Positions 54,833-63,134 of a DNA stretch of 64,000 bases are shown here, piece by piece. Origin of the DNA: Neolewinella persica DSM 23188 (lineage in GTDB: Bacteria; Bacteroidota; Bacteroidia; Chitinophagales; Saprospiraceae); assembly GCF_000373105.1 (NCBI RefSeq), contig NZ_KB890480.1:118970-182969 (forward strand), in the 5' to 3' direction. Below the pieces are notes generated by a model, which worked only from the letters and a program-made list of their open reading frames with translations, was not told the DNA's origin and made no database searches. The position numbers and the translations under genes are program-made. Each line of letters opens with the position of its first letter. The stretch's first letter is position 1.

Positions 54833-57800
54833 ATGAAACTATTTAACCCAAGCCTGATGCTTCGGACCGCCCTGTTATCCGGCATATTGCTGTTGGCGGG
54901 AAGCCTGATGGCGCAGCAAAAACAAGTAAGTGGTACCGTAAAGGATGCCGACGGTACGCCGCTGATCGGTGCCACGGTACAGGAATCGGGCACAACAACG
55001 GGAACGGTTACCGATTTTGACGGCAACTTTGCGCTTTCCGTCTCCGGCCCTGCTGCGGTGATTACCATTACCTATACGGGGTATGAAACCACTCGTGAAA
55101 CGGTAGGCGCCAGAAGTGTGATCAACATTGTATTGGCAACGGATGCGCAAATTCTGGATGAGATTGTGGTGGTCGGTTATGGTTCTCAGAAACGGTCAGA
55201 CATCACCGGGGCGGTGACCTCAGTACAGAGTGCCGACCTTGAGAAAGCGGTCTTCAATAACGTTGACCAACTACTCCAGGGTCGTGCAGCGGGTGTATTG
55301 GTGACTTCCGGTAGCGGAGCTCCGGGAGACAACTCCACTATTCGTATCCGTGGCAACAACTCTCTGTCGGCGGATAACGGCCCTCTTTACGTTGTCGACG
55401 GAATTCCGATTGCCGGTTCACCAACCTTCAACCCTCAGGACATTGCTAATCTCGAAGTCCTTAAGGATGCTTCCGCTACGGCTATTTATGGTTCCCGCGG
55501 CGCCAACGGTGTTATTCTCGTTACGACCAAGCGTGGTAAAAACGGTAAAACTGTGGTGAAATTTGACGCTAACACTACAACTTCTACCGTTCTTACCAAC
55601 ATAGAGATGCTTAGCGGACAACAATACGCCGAGTACCGTAACGAAGCTAATGCCGCCCTTAACAATCCAGAGCCTTTCCCTAACCCCGCCGAATTCGCCG
55701 GTCAGGGATTCAATTGGCAGGACGAGATCATCGGTACCGGCCAGCGTACCAACGTAGGCCTCAACATCTCCGGAGGTCAGGACAATATCCGCTTTTTCGT
55801 TTCCGGTGATTACCTGATTGACAATGGTATCGTTATCGACTCTAAGTTCAGCCGTTCAAACGTGCGGGCGAATATGGATATCGACGCGTTCAATGATCGG
55901 GTTACCTTCGAAGTGGGCCTCAACATCGCTCACCGGGAAGGACAAAACTCCGTATCCTCTGTGGGTGGGTTTCCATCATCACTCGGCCCGATCACCAACG
56001 CCCTGTTGGCAGAACCCATCGTTCCCAGCCTGACCTTCGCTGGTGAAACCGGCGAGAACGAGCAATTTTATAACCCATACCTTGAGGTTACGGCCAAAGA
56101 AGATCGCAACTTCAATACGGACCTGCTTAGTAATGCTAAGATTACGGTAAAGATCACTGATGACCTGTCCTACGTGTTCAACGGTGGTGCGAACTTCCGT
56201 CTTGGTCTTCGCGAACTGTTTTACCCCTCCACGGTAGGCCCTGGCATTAATACCGTTGGTAGCGCTACCTCCAATACGGGTCGCGGTTACGACTACATCG
56301 TTAGTAACTACCTTAACTACAACAAAACTTTTGGCAGCGACCACACACTTGGCGCTACCCTCGGCCTGGAGTACAGTGAGTTCAATGCTTACTCCTCCGC
56401 TACGAATATTACAAACTTCGAACTTGAGATTCTCGGTCTGGATAACGTCGGGATTGGTACCGGTCTGAACAATATTGGTACCGGCCGGAGCCTTTCCGTA
56501 CTCCAGTCTGGCTTTGCCCGTTTCAATTACGGATACAAGGGCAAGTACCTGCTGACTTTCACCGCTCGTGCGGACGGATCATCGCGCTTTGCGGCCAACG
56601 AAAAGTGGGGCTACTTTCCCTCTGCTGCCATCGGCTGGCGTGTGTCTGAGGAAGATTTTCTCAAAGGAAGCAACTCCATCTCTAACCTGAAATTACGTGC
56701 ATCATTTGGTGAGACGGGCACGCAGTCCATTCCGCCCTACCGCTCGCTTGCCCGTTACGGGACAACTCAGTACCCGATTGGCAATAGCCCGTCACTTGGC
56801 TTTATTCCCACTAGTGTCGAAGCTCCCGATCTGCGCTGGGAGACCACGCGTCAGTTTAACGTAGGCGTAGATCTTGGTCTGTGGAACAACCGCCTTGAGT
56901 TCATCGCGGACTACTTCGTGAAGACAACAGTTGACCTGCTGGCCAACATCGCCCTCCCTCCCCAGTCTGGCTTTGGCGGTGCGATCACTAACTTCGGTAG
57001 TATCGAGAACAAGGGTATCGAGCTGGGCATCAACGCTACGGTGGTTGATAAGCCTTCTTTCTCCTGGAGTACTGGTGTGAATTTCACTACTTACGAAACG
57101 ACGGTCCTTGACCTCGGCGGCGACGGTGAGATCTTTGGCCCCGGCATTGCGGCTAACTTTGGCGGCAACGCCCACGTATACCGCGTAGGTCAGGAATTTG
57201 GCCAGTTTTTTGGATTGATCTCCGATGGACTTATTCAGCAAGCTGACCTTGATGCCGCTATGGCTTCCGGCGAACAGCTGCCAGCCCTCAACAACGACCG
57301 TACGCTTGGCCATTGGAAGTTCAAAGACCTCAGCGGCCCAGAGGGTGTTCCTGATGGCGTTATCAACGGCCTCGACCGTCAAGTAATGGGTAGCCCCAAC
57401 CCTGACTTCATTTTTGGTTGGAATAACGATTTTACCCTCGGTAATTTCAGTCTGAACATGTTCATCCAGGGTACGGTCGGTAACGACGTGCTCAACGCAT
57501 TGCACCCGGTACTCAACTCCGGTTTCAACAACAACGAATCCTACAAGAACCAAACGGTTGAATGGTATGAAAACCGCTGGACTCCGGAGAACCCAACCAA
57601 CGATCCCCGGTTCCCTTCCATCAATAGTTTCTCTGCACCCGTTGCTGATTTCATGATTGAAGACGGTAGCTACATCCGCCTGAAGAACCTCTCTCTCCGG
57701 TACAACTTCCCTTTCAACAGCAACGTAATCTCTTCGCTGCAGCTCTACGTTACGGGAACCAACCTGATCACCATCACTGACTACACGGGCTTCGATCCGG

Positions 57801-57898
57801 AAGTAAGCGCACTGGGGTCACCACTGGCTCCGGGTGTTGACCTCGGCGTTTACCCCCGTCAGCGTGCTTTCACCTTTGGCCTCAACATGGGCTTTTAA
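54833..57898 (+). CDS. SusC-like TonB-dependent outer-membrane transporter (second pair)
   Basis: 1021 residues. A signal peptide ends at LMAQ, then a carboxypeptidase-regulatory-like domain (VSGTVKDADGTPLIGATV to YTGYETTRETV), the SusC signature DEIVVVGYGSQKRSDITGAV, a plug with LYVVDGIPI and VLKDASATAIYGSRGANGVILV, and a barrel ending RAFTFGLNMGF. It imports glycan fragments together with the SusD encoded 75 bp downstream. It is clearly different from the first SusC, so the two pairs probably take up different fragments or glycans. Confidence 0.95.
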   Translation: MKLFNPSLMLRTALLSGILLLAGSLMAQQKQVSGTVKDADGTPLIGATVQESGTTTGTVTDFDGNFALSVSGPAAVITITYTGYETTRETVGARSVINIVLATDAQILDEIVVVGYGSQKRSDITGAVTSVQSADLEKAVFNNVDQLLQGRAAGVLVTSGSGAPGDNSTIRIRGNNSLSADNGPLYVVDGIPIAGSPTFNPQDIANLEVLKDASATAIYGSRGANGVILVTTKRGKNGKTVVKFDANTTTSTVLTNIEMLSGQQYAEYRNEANAALNNPEPFPNPAEFAGQGFNWQDEIIGTGQRTNVGLNISGGQDNIRFFVSGDYLIDNGIVIDSKFSRSNVRANMDIDAFNDRVTFEVGLNIAHREGQNSVSSVGGFPSSLGPITNALLAEPIVPSLTFAGETGENEQFYNPYLEVTAKEDRNFNTDLLSNAKITVKITDDLSYVFNGGANFRLGLRELFYPSTVGPGINTVGSATSNTGRGYDYIVSNYLNYNKTFGSDHTLGATLGLEYSEFNAYSSATNITNFELEILGLDNVGIGTGLNNIGTGRSLSVLQSGFARFNYGYKGKYLLTFTARADGSSRFAANEKWGYFPSAAIGWRVSEEDFLKGSNSISNLKLRASFGETGTQSIPPYRSLARYGTTQYPIGNSPSLGFIPTSVEAPDLRWETTRQFNVGVDLGLWNNRLEFIADYFVKTTVDLLANIALPPQSGFGGAITNFGSIENKGIELGINATVVDKPSFSWSTGVNFTTYETTVLDLGGDGEIFGPGIAANFGGNAHVYRVGQEFGQFFGLISDGLIQQADLDAAMASGEQLPALNNDRTLGHWKFKDLSGPEGVPDGVINGLDRQVMGSPNPDFIFGWNNDFTLGNFSLNMFIQGTVGNDVLNALHPVLNSGFNNNESYKNQTVEWYENRWTPENPTNDPRFPSINSFSAPVADFMIEDGSYIRLKNLSLRYNFPFNSNVISSLQLYVTGTNLITITDYTGFDPEVSALGSPLAPGVDLGVYPRQRAFTFGLNMGF

Positions 57899-57973
57899 GT
57901 AACCCTTGAAAAGCCCTGTATTACGGGGAATCAATTTTTGCGCGATTGCGTGATCATTCCAAATAAAAGAACA

Positions 57974-59482
57974 ATGAAATTTTACCATAAAGCATTTTTT
58001 ATACTTGCGTTGGCGACCGGGTTCACCGCCTGTGAGACCCTCGACGAAGTACCCTTCACCTTCATCGGTGTAGAAAACATTTATCAGGACGAGAGTGACG
58101 TTGATAAGGCCCTTCTGGGTGTTTACCAAACACTCTTTTTTCCCGGTGTAAATGACCTTTGGTATACCCTTACTACTTCCGGACCTTCTGAAATGATGAC
58201 GGTTCGCCTCAAGATGGCGGCTCAGGGTCGTCAGGCATCCGTTGATTTCAACGATACTAACCCACACGGTTCATTTTGGAACCAATTTTACCAGGGCATC
58301 AACCGGGCTAACGAAGTGATTGATAATATCCCTAAAGCTGGCCTTGAATCCAGTTTGCAAGATGCTAAGATCGCAGAAGCCCGCTTCCTGCGCGCCTTCT
58401 ACTACTTCCACCTGGCGAGAATGTTTGGTGGCGTACCACTTCAATTGGAGCCTACCCGCGATTTTTCCGATGAAGCAGTCAAAAAGCCCCGCTCTACCCT
58501 GGAAGAAGTCTATGCTGTAATTCTGGAGGACCTGACTTTTGCCGCAACTAACCTGCCGGCCACTCGCTCATCCGGAGATTTCGGTCGCGCCAGCGCAGCT
58601 ACCGCCAATACATTACTTGGTAAGGTGAATTTGCAAATGGCTGGTCAGCCGCTGCAACAGACGGCCCGCTATGCAGACGCAATTACGGCGCTGGAAAAAG
58701 TGGTCGGTGTTCACGCACTGGAAAGTAACTTTGCTAATGTATTTAACATTGCTACCGAAGGAAATAACGAGATCATCTTCGCCCGCCCGAACATCTCCAA
58801 CATCAATGGCAGCGGTACGGTAATGACTTTCTTCCAGGGAGCGCCAAATACGCCCTTCGCGCACCCGTTTGGTCAGTACCAGCTGGCTTTCACTGAGCTG
58901 CTCTACAACAGCTTTGATTCCACCGACCTGCGCCGGGATGTTACCTTTCTGTACACCTACAATCATGTAGGAACGGGAGAGGAAATCTCCTACGACCCAA
59001 CGGGTGCAGCAACCGCCGGCCTCCAGTTTGGCGGTCCACGCAGTCCCAATGGTATTCCGATCGGAAAGTTCAAGGACCAGTCCAACAGCCTCAGCCCCTT
59101 CGGCCACGGTAACGACCTGATCTTCCTGCGCTACGCCGATGTGTTGCTGATGCTGGCTGAAGCAGAGAACGAAATGGGTGACGACGGTGCCGCGCGCGGT
59201 TACCTCAACCAGGTACTGAACCGGGCCGGGCTGGACAACGAAGACGAGAACGATCAGGCGGCGCTGCGCGCCATCATCAAACTGGAGCGTAAGAAGGAAC
59301 TCGCCGGCGAATTCCATGAGTACTTCGACCTGCAGCGTTGGGGAGATCTGGAAGCTTCTATGGCGGTTAACCCCGATGCAATAATGCTTAACGTTGCCTA
59401 CGACTCCAAACTGGAGCTCTACCCGATTCCACGGGGAGTTCTGGAAACCAACGAGAACCTGACGCAGAACCCGGGATACTAA
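57974..59482 (+). CDS. SusD/RagB-like glycan-binding lipoprotein (second pair)
   Basis: 502 residues from the ATG at 57974, which gives the lipoprotein signal TGFTAC (C20); the frame starting at 57938 adds a hydrophilic stretch in front. Typical SusD features: CETLDEVPFTFIGVENIYQDESD, the helix AKIAEARFLRAFYYFHLARMFG, and the C-terminal LERKKELAGEFHEYFDLQRWGD followed by YPIPRGVLETNENLTQNPGY. It forms the surface lid of the second SusC. Shorter than the first SusD by 88 residues. Confidence 0.95.
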   Translation: MKFYHKAFFILALATGFTACETLDEVPFTFIGVENIYQDESDVDKALLGVYQTLFFPGVNDLWYTLTTSGPSEMMTVRLKMAAQGRQASVDFNDTNPHGSFWNQFYQGINRANEVIDNIPKAGLESSLQDAKIAEARFLRAFYYFHLARMFGGVPLQLEPTRDFSDEAVKKPRSTLEEVYAVILEDLTFAATNLPATRSSGDFGRASAATANTLLGKVNLQMAGQPLQQTARYADAITALEKVVGVHALESNFANVFNIATEGNNEIIFARPNISNINGSGTVMTFFQGAPNTPFAHPFGQYQLAFTELLYNSFDSTDLRRDVTFLYTYNHVGTGEEISYDPTGAATAGLQFGGPRSPNGIPIGKFKDQSNSLSPFGHGNDLIFLRYADVLLMLAEAENEMGDDGAARGYLNQVLNRAGLDNEDENDQAALRAIIKLERKKELAGEFHEYFDLQRWGDLEASMAVNPDAIMLNVAYDSKLELYPIPRGVLETNENLTQNPGY

Positions 59483-59498
59483 CTGTCGGGTAACTCGA

Positions 59499-59606
59499 CC
59501 GGACCTCGAAGCGTCGTGCAGCGACCTTTGAGCGTCCGGTCAAGCGCGCCTTTTGAGATAACCCGCAGCGGACGCTCAAAGGTTCCTCCGGAACGCTTCG
59601 GAGTCC
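59499..59606. repeat. Dispersed inverted repeat with 38-nt arms
   Basis: Arms at 59501-59538 and 59569-59606 pair imperfectly (core ACCTTTGAGCGTCCG against CGGACGCTCAAAGGT; outer GAAGCGT against ACGCTTC). Related copies sit at 61197-61330 and 51981-52018. All three lie next to sulfatase genes. Confidence 0.8.
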
Positions 59607-59645
59607 GCTGATCAAGACCTTGTATGATCGATATTTTAATCTTCA

Positions 59646-59681
59646 GGGGGAGGCCATCTTTGGTTTCCCCCTTTTAATTTT
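59646..59681 (+). terminator. Hairpin terminator between second susD and sulfatase
   Basis: GGGGGAGGCCA (59646-59656) pairs with TGGTTTCCCCC (59661-59671; two G-T pairs) around a 4-nt loop and is followed by TTTTAATTTTT. It ends only a few bases before the sulfatase ATG at 59688, so it may act as a terminator of susCD and as a gate to sulfatase expression. Confidence 0.7.
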
Positions 59682-59687
59682 TGTAAA

Positions 59688-61193
59688 ATGAAACAACTAC
59701 GTCTACTTCCCCTACTCCTTTGTCTTTGCTTTTGTACCTGCGACCGCGCCGCTGAAGTCAATGAGTCAGATGGTCCGCTAGTCGATGGGGCGGAGCGGCC
59801 TCCGAACCTGCTGATTGTCTTGTCTGATCAGCACAGCTACGATATGCTGGGCAGCTATGGAAACGACCAGATCATCACCCCGAATCTGGACCAATTCGCC
59901 GCCGAGGGAGTACGGTTTACGCACGCCTTTACCAACCAACCCGTTTGCACGCCTTACCGGGGAATGATCATGAGCGGGATGCACCCACTGAAGAACGGTG
60001 CCTTTATCAATGATGCTCCGCTATTGCCCAATAAGACGAAATTACTGGCGCAAGTACTCAAAGAGAAAGGCTATCAAACCGCCTATATCGGTAAGTGGCA
60101 CCTACTGGGTGGGGAACGCAACCGGCCAGTGCCCCGGGGAGAACTTCGGTATGGTTTTGACCACGTGGTGACCAATAACTGCCACGTCGATTTCCGTCCG
60201 GGTAAGGCCTTTTTCTGGAATAAGAACGACGAAAAAGAATACTTCGACCAGTGGGAAATCTACGGCCAGACCGACCAGGCACTAGCGTACCTGGACACCA
60301 TCGATCAAAGTAAGCCATTCGCCCTCGTCGTCTCCTGGCACCCGCCCCACGACTGGGGGAAATTCAAAGGAGAAGATGGCAAAATGCACTACCGTTATGA
60401 CACCGACGAGAAGATGATGGCCCTGTATGACCGGGATTCGATCCAACTACGCCCCGGCGTGGAGCGGACCGCCGACCGACTGCATATGTACCATGGTTAC
60501 ATGGCCTCTACCAGTGGTGTGGATATGTCTTTCGGCCGGCTGATGGACAAGTTAAAGGAGAAAGGAATGGACGAGAATACCCTGGCTTTGTTCAGTGCAG
60601 ACCACGGCGATATGCTGGAAAGCCATCATGCGATTTTGCCCAAGCAGTATCCTCACGATTACTCGAACCGCATTCCCTTCATTGTGCGTTACCCAGCCAA
60701 ACTCAAGCCTGGTCAGACAACGGATTTGCTCTTTGGCGCCCTTGATATCATGCCGACGGTATTGGGGCTGATGGGCGTGGAATCGGAACAGCAATACGAC
60801 GGAATGGACCTTTCGGAAGAGATTCAGGCGGGGACGCAGGATGCAGTGGATGTTCTTCCGATTTGGCTGTATAAGCGCGGCGTAGCCAGGAACCACAACT
60901 GGCGCGGAGTCATCACCCCCGACTGGACTTTCAGTATGGGTAAAGGCGTTGATTCCCTTGAAATCACCAACGTCCTCTTCGACCGGGCAAAGGATCCGGC
61001 TCAGCTCAACAACCTCTTCCACGACCCTGCTTACGCTGAGGTTAAAGAAGAACTACGCGGTAAGACCTTCGCCTGGATGGAAAAGTACAACGACCAGTTC
61101 TGGGGAATGGAAGATTTTCTCCGTATCCGGCCGGAGGAAACCTGGATGTATAATTATGAGAAGAGCCCCTTTGAGTTATTTGCTGAAGAGTAG
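59688..61193 (+). CDS. Sulfatase S1, lipoprotein
   Basis: 501 residues. Lipoprotein signal with LCFCTC. N-terminal LLIVLSDQHSYDMLG, formylglycine signature CTPYRGMIMSG (C87; the Ser/Gly that normally ends the motif is kept, Tyr replaces the usual Ser/Thr at the fourth place), and FSADHGDMLESHH for later metal ligands. It is likely a periplasmic or surface exo-sulfatase. The start follows the susD hairpin terminator by under 20 bp, and the codons for CTCDRAA belong to the REP-like GC-rich sequence family. The sulfate position is not determinable by eye. Confidence 0.92.
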   Translation: MKQLRLLPLLLCLCFCTCDRAAEVNESDGPLVDGAERPPNLLIVLSDQHSYDMLGSYGNDQIITPNLDQFAAEGVRFTHAFTNQPVCTPYRGMIMSGMHPLKNGAFINDAPLLPNKTKLLAQVLKEKGYQTAYIGKWHLLGGERNRPVPRGELRYGFDHVVTNNCHVDFRPGKAFFWNKNDEKEYFDQWEIYGQTDQALAYLDTIDQSKPFALVVSWHPPHDWGKFKGEDGKMHYRYDTDEKMMALYDRDSIQLRPGVERTADRLHMYHGYMASTSGVDMSFGRLMDKLKEKGMDENTLALFSADHGDMLESHHAILPKQYPHDYSNRIPFIVRYPAKLKPGQTTDLLFGALDIMPTVLGLMGVESEQQYDGMDLSEEIQAGTQDAVDVLPIWLYKRGVARNHNWRGVITPDWTFSMGKGVDSLEITNVLFDRAKDPAQLNNLFHDPAYAEVKEELRGKTFAWMEKYNDQFWGMEDFLRIRPEETWMYNYEKSPFELFAEE

Positions 61194-61196
61194 TTT

Positions 61197-61330
61197 GGAC
61201 GAAGCATGCGTAGCGACCTTTGAGCGTCCGGCGCGTGTGGCGGCCTTGTTAGCATCCGAGGTAGGGCAATCTTGTCAGTACCTAAGAGACAGCCCTTTTC
61301 AAAGGTCCCGGTGGACGCTTCGAGGGCGAC
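61197..61330. repeat. Dispersed inverted repeat between two sulfatase genes
   Basis: The left arm 61197-61231 (GGACGAAGCATGCGTAGCGA and on to CCTTTGAGCGTCCGG) and the right arm 61300-61330 (CAAAGGTCCCGGTGGACGCT and on) share the CGAAGC and GACCTTTG blocks. Same family as 59499-59606 and 51981-52018. It fills the gap between two convergent sulfatases and may also end their transcripts. Confidence 0.7.
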
Positions 61331-63010
61331 CTAACGCGTAGCGGTGAGGTTGTGAAAGGCCTGGCCCCGAACCTCCTCATCGGCATTGTAATCCGGGTTC
61401 AACACCGGCCAGTACCGCTTGTCCACGTTTTCTTCGAGCCATACCAATAGTTTGTCGAACAAGGCTTGCCGGAGTTCGGGCTTAGTCTGCGCAAGATCGT
61501 TAAGCTCGTACGGGTCTTTTACCAGGTCATACAGGTGTAGCCGTCCGTGCCAGTCAAAGATCAGCTTCATGTTTCCTTCCCTGATGGCGGAGTGAGGGGT
61601 GAGCGGATAGCCATCGTAGGGGCTGTTGTAGATGACGTTGAAGGGGTAATGCCAGTAGCGGGTGTCTTTGGCGTAAGTTTTCTGCGTCGTCTCCTGAAGT
61701 AGCGGGAGGAAACTTCGGCCATCGAGGTCCTCGCTTTTAATCAGGGCTTCGGCATCATAGCCGGCCATTGCGACGAGGGTGGGGTAGAGGTCGGTGTAGT
61801 CCACCGGGGTGTTTACCCATTTTCCACTGGCGACGCGGTTTTTCCACCAGACGATTAGGGGGACCCGGATGCCACCCTCCGTCAGGCAGGCCTTGCCGCC
61901 CAGGAAAGGCGCGTTGTCGGTCCCATCTCCTTTTGGAGTGATTTTGCGGTCAATGCCGCCATTGTCCGACATGAAAACGACGAGCGTATTTTCCTCCAGC
62001 CCCGTAGCTTTTAGCTTTTCCATCAATTGGCCCACGGAACGATCCAGGCTCTTGATCATGGAGGCGTACACCGGGTCATTGTGGCCGTTCCAGCCTCTGG
62101 CAGGCTTAGTTTCGAAATGGGCTACTTCTTCAGCTTTTCCCTGGTAGGGGGAGTGCACGGCGAAGTGAGAGAAATAAAGAAAGAACGGCTCTTCTGGCTT
62201 GTTGGCCCTGTCGTCTAGGTAGTCAAGGGCCTGCACCGTCAGGTCATCAGTGAGGTAGGCCTGGCCAGTGGAGTCACCGGCGTCACCAATGGCCCAGGCC
62301 GGTTGTGGCATATCCGGGAACCGGGCTTTGCTTTTCTGGTTCCAGCCCTTGCGCCAGTTGTAGTAAGCTGATCCTCCGCCGTCGAACCAGGCGAGGGGCT
62401 CGAAGCCATGGTCTGCCGGTTGGTGGCCGGCGGCGCCGAAGCCGCCGATGTGCCATTTACCAATGAAGGCAGAATGATGGCCGGGCATTGCCTCGGCAAT
62501 ACTGAGAATATCCTGCCCATTGTCATCTGGCGCACCAGTGGGCAGGGCGGAGTTGGAGGTGCTATTGTCCCATGCACGCTCGATGAGAATATTATCGCGG
62601 TGGTCGAGCACGTCGTGGGAAAAGTGGCCTTCGGGTACGGGCAGCGCTTGGTTGTAATAAGTCTCCCGCAGGGGCATAGCGGTCATGAAGCCGGTTCGTG
62701 GCGCAAATTTCCCGCTGAGTATTCCCGCTCGGGTGGGGGAGCAAAGTTGCGTGGCATAGGCCTGTGAAAAGGATGTCCCTTCCCGCATGAGCCGGTTTAA
62801 ATGGGGCGTTTCGTAATAGATGCTTTCAGCTTCGACGCCACTGAAATACCGGGCGTAGCCTTCGGTGTCCATAATGCCGAAATCGTCGGCAAGGATGAAG
62901 ATGATGTTGGGCTGCTTGATGTTTTGACCATCTGACTCACTGGTTGATGAGGCGGGGCCGCAGGAGGCAAGCAAAAGCGATAAAAAGCAGGGAAAGAAGT
63001 ACTTGGTCAT
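61331..63010 (-). CDS. Sulfatase S1, lipoprotein
   Basis: 559 residues. Lipoprotein signal LLLASC followed by GPASS. N-terminal IIFILADDFGIMDTEG, formylglycine signature CSPTRAGILSG (C90) and VVFMSDNGGID. Longer than the other four sulfatases, with an insertion after the signature (about 95-145). The encoded signal region contains GGCGGGGCCGCAGGAGGC on the plus strand, nearly identical to the REP core. A TGTAC motif lies 33 bp upstream of the ATG. It is convergent with the preceding sulfatase. Confidence 0.92.
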   Translation of the reverse strand: MTKYFFPCFLSLLLASCGPASSTSESDGQNIKQPNIIFILADDFGIMDTEGYARYFSGVEAESIYYETPHLNRLMREGTSFSQAYATQLCSPTRAGILSGKFAPRTGFMTAMPLRETYYNQALPVPEGHFSHDVLDHRDNILIERAWDNSTSNSALPTGAPDDNGQDILSIAEAMPGHHSAFIGKWHIGGFGAAGHQPADHGFEPLAWFDGGGSAYYNWRKGWNQKSKARFPDMPQPAWAIGDAGDSTGQAYLTDDLTVQALDYLDDRANKPEEPFFLYFSHFAVHSPYQGKAEEVAHFETKPARGWNGHNDPVYASMIKSLDRSVGQLMEKLKATGLEENTLVVFMSDNGGIDRKITPKGDGTDNAPFLGGKACLTEGGIRVPLIVWWKNRVASGKWVNTPVDYTDLYPTLVAMAGYDAEALIKSEDLDGRSFLPLLQETTQKTYAKDTRYWHYPFNVIYNSPYDGYPLTPHSAIREGNMKLIFDWHGRLHLYDLVKDPYELNDLAQTKPELRQALFDKLLVWLEENVDKRYWPVLNPDYNADEEVRGQAFHNLTATR

Positions 63011-63042
63011 GCCCTAAAACTAAACCTTGTTCCTGCGTTCGC

Positions 63043-63060
63043 GCATCCCGTACTGTACCG
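63043..63060 (-). promoter_or_regulatory. Shared motif CGGTACAGTACGGGATGC (candidate operator)
   Basis: Coding-strand motif 33 bp upstream of the sulfatase ATG, matching the copy before the DUF5722 gene in its GTACAGTAC core. Directly beside it (63031-63045) is another GC-rich segment similar to the REP-like arms. Confidence 0.4.
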
Positions 63061-63134
63061 TATAGTAACAAAATTATCGCCTGAGCCTAAGATATTGGTC
63101 ACTCAGTCTTAGCAACCTGAAGCCAGCCAGCCCG

